Positions 45,382 to 54,278 of a stretch of DNA of 64,000 nucleotides are shown here, piece by piece (position 1 is the stretch's first letter; each line of letters begins with the position of its first letter). A program made the translations under genes and the position numbers. Where the stretch lies: the NCBI RefSeq assembly GCF_019218755.1, contig NZ_JAHUWZ010000009.1:124001-188000 (forward strand). The letters run 5' to 3'. This DNA comes from Acidovorax sp. sif1233. Lineage in GTDB: Bacteria; Pseudomonadota; Gammaproteobacteria; Burkholderiales; Burkholderiaceae_C. Below the pieces are notes generated by a model that worked only from the letters and a program-made list of their open reading frames with translations, did not search any database and was not told where the DNA came from.

Positions 45382-45459
45382 TCCCAGTAGCATCAGCCTG
45401 CCAGTGGGACAGCCTAGTTTTCGCTGGTGAAAATTTACTTCCAACAAGGAAAACCCAAC

Positions 45460-45780
45460 ATGGCAACTGCAAAAAAAGCTCCGGCAAAAACAGCCCCCGC
45501 AGCCAAGACGGCTGCTGCCCCCGCCAAGAAGCGCACCCCCAACGCTGCCTTCATGAAGGCGCTCACGCCCAGCCCCGCGCTGGCCGCCGTGGTGGGCTCG
45601 GCACCGCTGCCGCGCACGGAGATCATCAGCAAGCTGTGGGTCTACATCAAGGCCAACAACCTGCAGGACGCCACCAACAAGCGCAACATCAATGCCGACG
45701 CCAAGCTCAAGGAATTGTTCGGCAAGCCCCAGGTGTCGATGTTTGAACTCGCCGGCCTCATTGGCAAGCACGTCAAGTAA
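45460..45780 (+). CDS. SWIB/MDM2-domain protein
   Basis: A 106-residue protein: an Ala/Lys/Pro-rich basic N-terminus of about 30 residues, then a SWIB domain (residues about 35-105) with LTPSPALAAVVGSAPLPRTE, SKLWVYIKANNLQD and a terminal MFELAGLIGKHVK. SWIB domains are best known from eukaryotic chromatin factors and Chlamydia, but occur in many betaproteobacteria as small proteins. The basic tail suggests nucleoid or DNA association, which is inference. The ATG at 45460 follows AACAAGGA; a terminator follows. Confidence 0.93.
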   Translation: MATAKKAPAKTAPAAKTAAAPAKKRTPNAAFMKALTPSPALAAVVGSAPLPRTEIISKLWVYIKANNLQDATNKRNINADAKLKELFGKPQVSMFELAGLIGKHVK

Positions 45781-45799
45781 GCGCTTCGCGCCCCCCGAA

Positions 45800-45824
45800 A
45801 AAGCCGGCTCTGCCGGCTTTTTTT
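45800..45824 (+). terminator. Intrinsic terminator after the SWIB gene
   Basis: AAAGCCGGC / GCCGGCTTT stem with a TCT loop and a T run, 20 bases past the stop. Confidence 0.88.
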
Positions 45825-45863
45825 CGTCCGTACCCAGGCAAAGTGTGGCGTGTAAACATCAAT

Positions 45864-45886
45864 GCAAATGAGAATGACCCTCATTC
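45864..45886. promoter_or_regulatory. Fur-box-like site upstream of the TonB-dependent receptor
   Basis: GCAAATGAGAATGACCCTCA overlaps the Fur pattern GATAATGATAATCATTATC, with AATGAGAAT and TCATT repeats in the right phase. It lies about 130 bases before the receptor start. Confidence 0.7.
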
Positions 45887-46014
45887 GATGTAACATAAAG
45901 ATGCACGAAGAAGCATGACTTTGTGACGTATTTCTCACAAGCGTCATTGCATCCGGCTCGTTTGCGGCGCACATCGGGCGCCGACCTGCACATCCCCCAT
46001 CGACGGAGTCCATC

Positions 46015-48252
46015 TTGGCAAAATCACGCGCTCAGCGCCGCAGCACCGCGCTGCGTCACACCGCATCCCCTGTTTCCACCGCCACCGGCGCATCGTCCGA
46101 CATGGCCCTGCTGCCCCTGGGCGCCCTGATGCTGGCCGCCTCCATGGGCGCCATGGCCCAGTCCGGCACACCGGAAGCCACCATGTCCACCGTGACGGTG
46201 CAGGAAGCGGCCGAAGTGCAAGGCAAGGACACCCTGCTGCTCAAGAAGACCACCGTCGGCAAGGGCAACCAGGACATCAAGGACATCCCCCAGTCCGTGA
46301 CGGTGTTCACCGAAAAGCTCATGAACGACCGCAACCAGGACGACTTCCGCGAGGTGCTGCGCACCACGGCGGGCGTGACCTTCCAGTCGGGCGAAACGGG
46401 TGAAGAAGACGTGCGCATGCGCGGCTTCTCGCTGGGCCTGGCCGGTGACATCTATGTGGACGGCATGAAGGACGCTCCACTGATCGAGCGCGACACGTTC
46501 AACAACGACCGCATCGAAGTCCTCAAGGGCTCGGCCTCCATGCTGTTCGGCAAGGGCTCGACCGGCGGCATCGTCAACCAGGTCAACAAGTACCCGCTGC
46601 TGATCGACCAGCACGAAGCCAGCTACACCTTCGGCACCGGCCAGTTCCACCGCGCCACGGGCGACTTCAACTGGAAGACCGGCGAAAACGCGGCCTTCCG
46701 CCTGAACGCCATGGTGCAGGAGTACGACAACTACGGCGCCAAGCAGGACAAGCGCGGCATTGCGCCCACCTTCGCCTGGGGCATCGGCACGCGCGATGAA
46801 TTCTCGATCGGCCTGTACTACCTCGAATCCAAGGGCCGTCCGCTGTACAACCACCCCTGGCGCGTGGTCGACGGCAAGATCAACACGCCGCTCGAAGCCC
46901 GCAACTACTACGGCCTGGCCAGCGACCACAACGACACCTCGTCGCAGTACGTCACGCTGGGCCACATCCACCGCTTCGACGACAACGGCGAGCTGACCAC
47001 GCGCCTGCGCTACGGCAAATACGAGCGCGACCTGCTGGCCAGCACCATCGGCTTTCAGAACGGCAGCATCACGCTGGGCCAGATCAATGGCAGCACCGTG
47101 CTGACCCGTGGCTCCAAGGGCCGCCTGGGCGAGAGCGAAGTGCTGCAGGTGCAAAGCGACTACAACAACACCTTCAACTGGGGCGGCCGCAAGCACGCGG
47201 TGCTGGCCGGCGTCGACTACTACGACGACGATGCCAAGCGCAACCAGAACTACGCCAACACCACGCCGCGCCCCAACACCACCGTGGGCTCGCCCAACGA
47301 TGGCGCCTGGGTGGCCGACGGCCGCGCACCGGTGCAGTGGAACACCTTCACCTCGCGCAACCTGGGCCTGTACTTCCAGGACACGGTCGCGATCAACGAC
47401 ACCCTGAAGCTGGTGGGCGGCCTGCGCTACGACAACTTCAGGGCTTCCTACAAGAACGCCACCGGCGCGCTGAGCAACTCCCGCTCCGACAGCCTGGTCA
47501 GCCCCCGCGTGGGCCTGCTGTTCCAGCCCACCGAGCTGACCTCGTACTACGTGTCGTACGGCACCTCGTACAACACCTCGGGCGACACCTACCAGTTCGG
47601 CAACCCCGGTGCCGGCACGGCGCGCACGGCCAACACCGACCCTGAAAAGAGCCGCAACTTCGAGATCGGCAGCAAGTTCGAGCTGTTCGAGCGCCGTGCC
47701 CTGCTGGGTGTGGCCGCGTTCTACAGCCAGAAGTACAACGAGCGCAACACCGACCCCGACACCGCAGCCCAGCAAGAGCTGCTGTCCGGCAAGCGCCATG
47801 CCACCGGCATGGAATTCAACCTCGCCGGCCGCCTGACGCCCCAGTGGGAACTGTTCGCCAATCACACCTGGATCCCCTCGGCCAAGATCGACCACAGCAA
47901 TGTGGTGGTGCCCGCCAACGGCGGTGGTGCCCAGGCGCAGGGCGACCGCCCAGGCCTCACGCCCAAGCACAGCGGCAGCGTGTGGACGACCTACGCCGTC
48001 ACCTCCAAGGTGCGCGTGGGCGCGGGCGTGACCTACCGCGGCAAGCAAAACCCCGAAGGCTCGCGTGCCGTGTACGCCAGCGGCTTCGCGGTGATGGACG
48101 CCATGGTCGAATACGCGTTCGACGACAAGACCACGCTGAAGCTCAACGTCAACAACCTGTTCGACCGCACCTATGCGGACGGCCTGTACCGCGGCTTCTA
48201 CACGCCGGGCACGGCGCGTTCCGTGCAGCTGTCGCTCAAGACGCGCTTCTGA
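46015..48252 (+). CDS. fiu: TonB-dependent siderophore receptor (Fiu-like)
   Basis: A 745-residue outer-membrane receptor. A long N-terminus leads into a signal peptide (hydrophobic ALLPLGALMLAASMGAMAQ, ending near residue 50). The plug domain has DIKDIPQSVTVFTEKLM, VRMRGFSLG, and RIEVLKGSASMLFGKGSTGG; the beta-barrel ends in LSLKTRF with the terminal aromatic. The best overall likeness is catecholate receptor Fiu. The start is TTG at 46015 with GGAG in good position; no ATG fits the signal peptide as well. A Fur-box-like site precedes it and PiuC follows, the usual pair. Confidence 0.93.
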   Translation: MAKSRAQRRSTALRHTASPVSTATGASSDMALLPLGALMLAASMGAMAQSGTPEATMSTVTVQEAAEVQGKDTLLLKKTTVGKGNQDIKDIPQSVTVFTEKLMNDRNQDDFREVLRTTAGVTFQSGETGEEDVRMRGFSLGLAGDIYVDGMKDAPLIERDTFNNDRIEVLKGSASMLFGKGSTGGIVNQVNKYPLLIDQHEASYTFGTGQFHRATGDFNWKTGENAAFRLNAMVQEYDNYGAKQDKRGIAPTFAWGIGTRDEFSIGLYYLESKGRPLYNHPWRVVDGKINTPLEARNYYGLASDHNDTSSQYVTLGHIHRFDDNGELTTRLRYGKYERDLLASTIGFQNGSITLGQINGSTVLTRGSKGRLGESEVLQVQSDYNNTFNWGGRKHAVLAGVDYYDDDAKRNQNYANTTPRPNTTVGSPNDGAWVADGRAPVQWNTFTSRNLGLYFQDTVAINDTLKLVGGLRYDNFRASYKNATGALSNSRSDSLVSPRVGLLFQPTELTSYYVSYGTSYNTSGDTYQFGNPGAGTARTANTDPEKSRNFEIGSKFELFERRALLGVAAFYSQKYNERNTDPDTAAQQELLSGKRHATGMEFNLAGRLTPQWELFANHTWIPSAKIDHSNVVVPANGGGAQAQGDRPGLTPKHSGSVWTTYAVTSKVRVGAGVTYRGKQNPEGSRAVYASGFAVMDAMVEYAFDDKTTLKLNVNNLFDRTYADGLYRGFYTPGTARSVQLSLKTRF

Positions 48253-48357
48253 CGCGCATGCGATGCGCCTGTGGTGCGTTGCTGACGCACTGAAAGCGCC
48301 GATGTTTTGACGAAACGACACCGCCCCTTCATTGGGGCGGAGTCACAATCAGGCCCC

Positions 48358-49050
48358 ATGTTCCTGCACATCAAAGACGTACTGACGGCCGAAGAGGTCG
48401 CCCTGTTCCGGCAAAAGCTCTGGGCGGCCGACACCCCCTGGGTGGATGGCGCCCGCAGCGCGGGCAGCCAGGCCGTGCACCAGAAGAACAACCTGCAACT
48501 CGCGCAGGGCAGCGAGCTGTCGGCCCAGCTGCAAGGCATCGTCAAGGCCGCGCTGGCCCGCAATGCGCTGTTCTTCTCGGCCGCCCTGCCCCGGCGCATC
48601 TACAACCCGCTGTTCAACAACTACGGCGACGGCGCCAACTTCTATGGCCGCCATGTGGACAGCGCCGTCATGCACTCCAAGGCAGACAGCTGCTGGGTGC
48701 GCAGCGACCTGTCGTGCACGCTGTTCCTGACCCCGCCGGACGAATACGACGGCGGCGAACTGGTCGCCACCGAAGCCTGGGGCGAAAAACGCATCAAGCT
48801 GCCGGCCGGCGACATGATCCTGTACCCCAGCAGCACCGTGCACCAGGTGTCGCCCGTCACCCGCGGCCACCGCATCAGCAGCTTCTTCTGGGTGGAAAGC
48901 ATGGTGCGCGGACTGGAGCAGCGCCAGCTCTTGTTCGACATGGACATGGCCCTGCTGCGGCTGCGCCAGAGCGTGGGTGAAACGGATCCTTCGGTCATCG
49001 CCCTGTCGGGCACGTACCACAACCTGCTGCGCATGTGGGCCGACGTGTGA
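48358..49050 (+). CDS. piuC: PKHD-type Fe(II)/2-oxoglutarate hydroxylase PiuC
   Basis: A 230-residue dioxygenase of the PiuC/YbiX family. The facial triad is seen as GRHVDSAVM (His, Asp) and STVHQVSPVTRGHR (His, with the 2-oxoglutarate Arg). These genes travel with iron-siderophore receptors and are Fur-regulated; the hydroxylated substrate is not established. A GC-rich hairpin (48321-48340, CCGCCCC/GGGGCGG) without a T run lies between the receptor stop and this start and may lower readthrough. Confidence 0.94.
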   Translation: MFLHIKDVLTAEEVALFRQKLWAADTPWVDGARSAGSQAVHQKNNLQLAQGSELSAQLQGIVKAALARNALFFSAALPRRIYNPLFNNYGDGANFYGRHVDSAVMHSKADSCWVRSDLSCTLFLTPPDEYDGGELVATEAWGEKRIKLPAGDMILYPSSTVHQVSPVTRGHRISSFFWVESMVRGLEQRQLLFDMDMALLRLRQSVGETDPSVIALSGTYHNLLRMWADV

Positions 49051-49070
49051 GCGCCGCCCCTTTCGCTCCT

Positions 49071-49118
49071 TTATTGATAGCATCTTGCGCGCTCTGAAAA
49101 AGCGCCAGGTGCTTTTTT
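49071..49118. repeat. Dispersed palindromic element-like segment
   Basis: TTGATAGCATCTTGCGCGCT, then GAAAAAGCGCCAGGTGCTTTTTTC. A diverged copy of the GATAGC/GCGC element in the gap between piuC and the FMN oxidase gene; its last part could act as a weak terminator. Confidence 0.5.
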
Positions 49119-49125
49119 CATTGCC

Positions 49126-50253
49126 ATGACCCACGTCCCCGCACGCCAACAGCTTCCTCCGGGCATCGTCAGCCTGGCCGACCACGAGCAGCAGGCCCGG
49201 CGGCACCTGGACGACAACGCCTGGGCGTACTTCAGTGGCGGCGCGGCCGATGAGATCAGCCTGCGCAGCAACCGCAGCGCATGGGACGCCCTGCCCCTGT
49301 GGCCCCGCGTGCTGCGTCCGCTGGCGGGCGGGCACACCCGCGTCCAGCTGCTGGGCCGCACGCTGGCACACCCCATCCTGCTGGCACCCGTCGCCTTTCA
49401 GCGCCTGGCCCACGCCGACGGCGAGTTGGCGATGGCCTACGCGGCTGCGGCCCTGGGCGCGGGGGTGGTGCTGAGCACCCAGGCGAGCGTGTCGCTGGAG
49501 AGCATTGCCCAGGCCGTACTGCCCGACCCCGGCCGCGGTCCGCTGTGGTTTCAGCTGTACCTGCAGCCAGACCGTGGCTTGACCCGCGCACTGGCACAGC
49601 GCGCCGAGGCCGCAGGGTTCGAAGCCCTGGTGCTGACCGTGGACGCGCCCGCCAGCGGCGCACGCGACCGCGAGCGCCGCACAGGCTTTCGCCTGCCGCC
49701 CGGCATCGGCCCCGTCAATCTGGCCGGCATGCAGGCGCCGCCCACCCCACCCCTCGGCGCGGACCAGAGCGCGCTGTTCGACGGGCTGCTGCACCACGCC
49801 CCCACGTGGGACGACGTGGCGTGGCTGCAGTCCGTGACCCGGCTGCCCGTGCTGCTCAAAGGCGTGCTGCACCCGGCGGATGCGCGCCAGGCCGTGGCGG
49901 CCGGCGTTGCGGGCGTCATCGTGTCCAACCACGGCGGGCGCACGCTGGACACCGCCCCGGCCACGGCCACCGCCCTGCCGCGCGTGGTGCAGGCCGTGGG
50001 CGGCGCACTGCCGGTGCTGGTGGATGGCGGCATCCGGCGCGGCACCGACGTGCTCAAAGCGATGGCGCTGGGGGCATCCGCCGTGCTGGTGGGGCGCCCG
50101 GCCGTCTGGGGGCTGGCCAATGCGGGGGCCACCGGCGTCGCCCACGTGCTGCGCCTGCTGCGCGACGAGCTCGAGATCGCCATGGCGCTCACCGGCTGCG
50201 CCACGCTGGCAGACGCCACGCCAGCCTTGCTCACCGCAGACAGCCCCGGCTGA
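49126..50253 (+). CDS. FMN-dependent alpha-hydroxy-acid oxidase/dehydrogenase (LldD-like)
   Basis: A 375-residue TIM-barrel flavoprotein. Features in order: YFSGGAADEISLRSN (family start), the FMN-binding WFQLYLQPDR, TVDAPASGARDRERR, the active-site lysine in LLKGVLHPADA, the catalytic SNHGGRTLD (His, Arg) and phosphate-binding VDGGIRRGTDVLKAMALGA. The substrate could be lactate, glycolate or mandelate-like acids. Its position between PiuC and Bfd in an iron cluster is recurrent in relatives as far as I recall, but its link to iron is unclear. Confidence 0.92.
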   Translation: MTHVPARQQLPPGIVSLADHEQQARRHLDDNAWAYFSGGAADEISLRSNRSAWDALPLWPRVLRPLAGGHTRVQLLGRTLAHPILLAPVAFQRLAHADGELAMAYAAAALGAGVVLSTQASVSLESIAQAVLPDPGRGPLWFQLYLQPDRGLTRALAQRAEAAGFEALVLTVDAPASGARDRERRTGFRLPPGIGPVNLAGMQAPPTPPLGADQSALFDGLLHHAPTWDDVAWLQSVTRLPVLLKGVLHPADARQAVAAGVAGVIVSNHGGRTLDTAPATATALPRVVQAVGGALPVLVDGGIRRGTDVLKAMALGASAVLVGRPAVWGLANAGATGVAHVLRLLRDELEIAMALTGCATLADATPALLTADSPG

Positions 50254-50300
50254 GGCGGCGCCTTTGCGCCGGTTTCTCCCTCATGGCAGAAATGGCTTAT

Positions 50301-50323
50301 TGCAAATGCGATAGATTCTTATT
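50301..50323. promoter_or_regulatory. Fur-box-like site upstream of bfd
   Basis: TGCAAATGCGATAGATTCTT lies just before TATAATG and resembles the Fur 6-1-6 pattern moderately. It is 45 bases before bfd. Confidence 0.5.
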
Positions 50324-50367
50324 TATAATGGCGACACCTTCAACAGCCAGCCACACTGCCTGCCGCC

Positions 50368-50640
50368 ATGATCGTCTGTGTTTGCCGCCGGATTTCCGAC
50401 CGTGAGATTGCCCGCCACGCACGTGCGGGCATGAGCTTTGACGAAATCCAGTTCGAGCTGGGCGTGGCCACCCAATGCGGATGCTGCGAAAGCTGTGCCC
50501 GCGACGTGGTGGCACAGTGCAGCGCATCGAATCCGGTGGCGGCCCTGCACAATGAGGCAGCGCCGCAAACGATCCAGCTTGCCAGCTCCATCCTGGAAAG
50601 CAAGTCATGGAACTCCTCTCAACGCTCGCTGGCAGCCTGA
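50368..50640 (+). CDS. bfd: Bacterioferritin-associated ferredoxin (Bfd), [2Fe-2S]
   Basis: A 90-residue protein with the four cluster cysteines of the BFD fold: CVC near residues 4-6 and CGCCESC about 32 residues on. Bfd gives electrons to bacterioferritin to release stored iron. The tail beyond residue 60 is longer than in E. coli Bfd (64) and has no recognised motif. It is transcribed ahead of tonB-exbB-exbD with a repeat copy in between. A second small frame overlaps its 3' end. Confidence 0.92.
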   Translation: MIVCVCRRISDREIARHARAGMSFDEIQFELGVATQCGCCESCARDVVAQCSASNPVAALHNEAAPQTIQLASSILESKSWNSSQRSLAA

Positions 50641-50681
50641 TCCTCGTCGCAGGCTCGGCCTGGTGGATCTTTCGCAAATAA
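50607..50681 (+). CDS. Possible 24-aa single-helix membrane microprotein overlapping bfd
   Basis: ATG at 50607 to TAA at 50681, in a different frame from bfd. The peptide is one hydrophobic helix with a basic end: MELLSTLAGSLILVAG followed by SAWWIFRK. A GGAAAG sequence lies nine bases upstream. Short single-helix proteins with a WW/RK end are typical of bacterial membrane microproteins. This is a prediction from composition only; it could be a chance frame. Confidence 0.4.
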   Translation: MELLSTLAGSLILVAGSAWWIFRK

Positions 50682-50696
50682 TCAAGGTCTTTTAGG

Positions 50697-50738
50697 GCGC
50701 TAGCGCTTGATCCACAAGCGCTAGCTGCTATCATTTTT
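50697..50738. repeat. Dispersed palindromic element before tonB
   Basis: GGCGCTAGCGCTTGATCCAC then AAGCGCTAGCTGCTATCATTTTT, directly abutting the tonB ATG at 50739. Forms a strong hairpin (CTAGCGCTT/AAGCGCTAG). Confidence 0.75.
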
Positions 50739-51428
50739 ATGTCTCACCCAGATCGTTTTGCCACCCCCGGGGGGTTCAGCCGCAACACCGTGATCGTGGG
50801 CTCCGTCGTCGCACTGCATGTTGCGGGCCTCTGGGCCCTGCAGTCGGGCCTGCTGCGCCGCGCGGCCGAAGTCATCGTGCCGGCGGAATTGCTGACGGAA
50901 TTCATCGCACCACCCGCGCCCCCCAAGGTCACGCCACCGCCTCCCGCGCCGCCACCCCCTCCCAAGCCGGCCCCGAAGGCCGCCCCGCGCCCCGCACCCA
51001 TGCCGGTGGCCATCGCGGACCCCACGCCCGCCCCCAATGCCCCCACGGGCATCACCACCCCGCAGCCGCCGGCACCGCCCATCGAGGCGCCCATGGCCCC
51101 GCCCGCACCGGCGCCAGCCCCTCCAGCGCCCCCCGCGCCGCCCAAGATCGAACTGCCATCCAGCGACGCCGCCTACCTGAACAACCCCAAACCCAGCTAC
51201 CCGGCCATCAGCAAGCGCATGGGCGAGCAGGGCAAGGTGGTGCTGCGGGTGCTGATCGGCACCGACGGCCTGCCCCAGAAGGTCGAAATCAACAAGTCCA
51301 GCGGCTTCGACCGGCTGGACCGACAGGCCCAGGAAGCCGTCATGCGCTGGCGCTTCGTGCCCGGCAAACGCAACGGCGTGCCCGAGACCATGTGGAACCT
51401 GGTCCCTGTCAACTTCGTTCTCGAATAA
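50739..51428 (+). CDS. tonB: TonB energy transducer
   Basis: A 229-residue TonB-family protein. One N-terminal membrane helix (VIVGSVVALHVAGLWAL), a long Pro/Ala-rich periplasmic spacer (about residues 60-140, PPAPPPPPKPAPK-type), and a C-terminal TonB domain with YPAISKRMGEQGKVVLRVLI and VMRWRFVPGKRNG. With ExbB and ExbD it transmits the proton-motive force to outer-membrane receptors such as the Fiu-like protein upstream. The dispersed palindromic element lies directly before its start codon, which may act on the mRNA. Confidence 0.95.
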   Translation: MSHPDRFATPGGFSRNTVIVGSVVALHVAGLWALQSGLLRRAAEVIVPAELLTEFIAPPAPPKVTPPPPAPPPPPKPAPKAAPRPAPMPVAIADPTPAPNAPTGITTPQPPAPPIEAPMAPPAPAPAPPAPPAPPKIELPSSDAAYLNNPKPSYPAISKRMGEQGKVVLRVLIGTDGLPQKVEINKSSGFDRLDRQAQEAVMRWRFVPGKRNGVPETMWNLVPVNFVLE

Positions 51429-51467
51429 CCAAATCACCGCAAATCACCGCTTTAGGGAGTTTTTCTC

Positions 51468-52187
51468 ATGGAATCGCAATTCGGCATCGCCAACGTCTGG
51501 ATCCAGGGTGACTTCGTCACCCGCGCCGTCGCCATCCTGCTGCTGGCCATGTCGCTGGCCTCGTGGATCGTCATCCTCATCAAGGCGCTGGACATCATCA
51601 AGTTCAAGAAGCACGCCCGCACCGCGCAGGACTTCTGGCACAGCGAGGACTTCGCCGCCGGCCTGACCAAGCTGGGCACGGACCCTACCAACCCCTTCCG
51701 CCACCTGGCGCTGGAAGGCCGTGAAGCCACCGCCCACCACCGCAACACCAAGGCCCACCTGCACGACACGCTGGACGTGAGCGACTGGGTCACCCGCTGC
51801 CTGCGCAACTGCATCGACGAGTTCACCTCGCGCCTGCAGTCGGGCCTGGCCATCCTGGCCTCGGTCGGCTCCACCGCCCCCTTCATCGGCCTGTTCGGCA
51901 CCGTCTGGGGCATCTACCACGCGCTGCTGGCCATCGGCACCTCGGGCCAGTCCACCATCGACAAGGTGGCCGGCCCCATCGGCGAAGCGCTGATCATGAC
52001 CGCCCTGGGCCTGGCCGTGGCCATCCCCGCCGTGCTGGGCTACAACGCCCTCGTGCGCGGCAACAAGTCCATCCTGGGCGGCCTCAACAGCTTCGCCCAC
52101 GACCTGCACGCCTACTTCGTCACCGGCGCCCGCGTGAGCGCGGCGGGCGAACAGGGCAAGGTGCTGCCCATGAAGAAAGGCGGCTGA
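51468..52187 (+). CDS. exbB: ExbB (MotA/TolQ/ExbB proton channel)
   Basis: A 239-residue inner-membrane protein with three helices. The conserved family segment SVGSTAPFIGLFGTVWGIYHAL (read as VGSTAPFIGLFGTVWG) is followed by ALIMTALGLAVAIPAVLGYN. The start at 51468 follows TTTAGGGAG. It forms the stator with ExbD. The exbD ATG lies three bases past its stop. Confidence 0.96.
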   Translation: MESQFGIANVWIQGDFVTRAVAILLLAMSLASWIVILIKALDIIKFKKHARTAQDFWHSEDFAAGLTKLGTDPTNPFRHLALEGREATAHHRNTKAHLHDTLDVSDWVTRCLRNCIDEFTSRLQSGLAILASVGSTAPFIGLFGTVWGIYHALLAIGTSGQSTIDKVAGPIGEALIMTALGLAVAIPAVLGYNALVRGNKSILGGLNSFAHDLHAYFVTGARVSAAGEQGKVLPMKKGG

Positions 52188-52190
52188 GCC

Positions 52191-52601
<411 letters not shown>

Positions 52602-53104
52602 CGGCAGTCAATCAGTCAGACAATCCGCCAGCGTCCTGCGCGCCAAAAACCCGCCCGGCCCGGCCGCTGCACCATTGGCTGCAGAGGACGCACCGGGTTT
52701 GTTCGTCTTTGGGTCGTTTTTCCTGCCCAGCCCGATGTCGGCGGGGGGATGTGAAATTCTTCCGTCGCCCAGTGACCCGCTCGGGCGCCGAGAACGCCCT
52801 GGCTTCCTTCATCCTCTGAAGCGGCTCGCCCGGCGGTGGATAGGCGGGTCCCTGCAGAGAGCCCACCGTGGTCTCTGCCAAGACTGACCCACAGCGGCGC
52901 CGCATCCGGGATCAGTTCACACCTGGGCGGTTCCCGTCGGAGCGGGGTGACACCCGCCGCCCGAGACGTGACCGTTTCCGTTTCCCCCCGGCTGCTTGAC
53001 CTACTTTCCCGCTTGAGGCTGCGTAAATCGGCGCCAAAACCAGCGTCGCACCATTCGAAATCAAATGTCTCACCCAGAAGAACAAAAAGAAACACTCCTG
53101 TCGC
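52602..53104. other. Half-kilobase region without a supported gene
   Basis: Several short open frames exist on both strands, but none has a family signature or a convincing ribosome-binding site. Promoter elements for hemP lie at its 3' end. It may hold a long leader or a small RNA; nothing definite was recognised. Confidence 0.4.
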
Positions 53105-53113
53105 TTGACTTGT

Positions 53114-53134
53114 AATTGCGAATCGTTATCATTA
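53114..53134. promoter_or_regulatory. Fur box upstream of hemP
   Basis: AATTGCGAATCGTTATCATT matches the Fur consensus well (GAATCGTTATCATTA half). It lies 35 bases before the hemP ATG. Confidence 0.75.
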
Positions 53135-53168
53135 GCAAAACGCACTGCAACGCACCAGGAACAACCTC

Positions 53169-53396
53169 ATGCAAGCCACATTGACCGCCGCTTCGATCCT
53201 GCGCCCCGCCTCCGCCAGCAAGGGGGTTTCGCACGCCGACGGACTGGCCAGCCAACGCACCGAGCCCAGCACCCCTACCGCCGCCGTGGACAGCAGCTCC
53301 CTGCTGCAAGGCCAGAAGGCCGTGGCCATCAGCCACAACGGATCGGTGTACCGCCTGCAGGCAACCAAGCTGGGCAAGCTGATCCTGACCAAGTAG
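53169..53396 (+). CDS. hemP: Hemin uptake protein HemP
   Basis: A 75-residue protein. The C-terminal 35 residues carry the HemP signature (LLQGQKAVAISHNGSVYRLQ, ending LGKLILTK); the N-terminal half is low-complexity. HemP genes usually precede a haem receptor (hmuR/bhuR) and, in Burkholderiales, HemP can act as a transcriptional activator of it. No haem receptor follows here, which is unusual. A Fur box precedes it. Confidence 0.92.
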   Translation: MQATLTAASILRPASASKGVSHADGLASQRTEPSTPTAAVDSSSLLQGQKAVAISHNGSVYRLQATKLGKLILTK

Positions 53397-53546
53397 TCCC
53401 TGGCAGCGGCTCCAAGTTTCATCGTGGGGCGACTCCCGGGCTTGCTACAAGCTCGAAAGGGTCGTTTTTGCCAGCCAACGGGTTCGCCCGCGTAGCCAGG
53501 CTTTTTTTGCGGTCCCATCCCCGCCCCAGATTTCTCCATCACGCCA

Positions 53547-53577
53547 TGAAAAAACCGGCCTCGCAGGCCGGTTTTTT
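53547..53577. terminator. Bidirectional terminator between hemP and the GlcG-like gene
   Basis: AAAAACCGGCCT / AGGCCGGTTTTTT with a CGC loop; both sides carry the needed A/T runs. The remaining 53397-53546 shows no gene. Confidence 0.88.
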
Positions 53578-53647
53578 CATTGGGGGGCACAGGACCTGAA
53601 AGCTCTTCAGTCCCCTGCCCCCTGCGGGCCCACGCCCTGGAATCCCA

Positions 53648-54055
53648 TCAAAGCCCCAGAGCGGCGATGCCGGCGCGCGCCACCTGCGCGTCCTCGGTGG
53701 ACTTCACACCGCTCACCCCCACGGCGCCAAGGCACTGGCCGTCCTTGAGGATCGGCACGCCGCCTTCCAGCAGGCCGTCGATGGCGGGCGCGCTCAGGAA
53801 GGCCGTGCGGCCGCCGTTGACGATGTCCTCGTACACCTTGCTCTCGCGGCGCCCCAGGGCGGCCGTGCGGGCCTTGGACGGGGCGATGTGGGACGACACC
53901 GCGGCGGCGCCATCCAGGCGCTGCAGCCACAGCAGGTGGCCGCCATCGTCCACGATGGCGATGGTCACGGCCCACTGGTTCTTGAGCGCCTCGGCTTCGG
54001 CGGCAGCGGCAATGGCCTTCACGTCGGCCAGTTCGAGTTCATGCTTGGTTTTCAT
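53648..54055 (-). CDS. GlcG/HbpS-family protein
   Basis: A 135-residue protein of the GlcG/HbpS (DUF336) fold: KAIAAAAEAEALKNQWAVTI, VDDGGHLLWLQRLDGA, and the C-terminal GGVPILKDGQCLGAVGVSG. HbpS binds haem in Streptomyces; GlcG is of unknown function in glycolate operons. The haem/iron genes upstream make a haem role attractive, but the gene is on the other strand. The ATG at 54055 gives the family start; the frame is open further upstream. Confidence 0.9.
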   Translation of the reverse strand: MKTKHELELADVKAIAAAAEAEALKNQWAVTIAIVDDGGHLLWLQRLDGAAAVSSHIAPSKARTAALGRRESKVYEDIVNGGRTAFLSAPAIDGLLEGGVPILKDGQCLGAVGVSGVKSTEDAQVARAGIAALGL

Positions 54056-54278
54056 TGGTATACCCGCAAAGGAGAAGAATGCCGGGCCGCGAGAGTCCGC
54101 GCCGGCGGGGGAAAGACGGCAAGCATAGCGGCATACGCCCACCCCCTCACCCCCATGCAGGGTGAAAGAACCCTTACCAAAAGTAGGTGACCGGACGCGG
54201 ATATTGGAAGGCCTCCAGCCGCCACCACCTAGAATTTGCACTGTCTGCGTCGTGCAGGCCAACAAGGAGAGACACAAG

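Noticed and set aside
50930..51150. Proline-rich repeat in tonB as a tandem-repeat locus
   Set aside because: It is the normal Pro/Ala spacer of TonB; the repeats are irregular and without a fixed unit.
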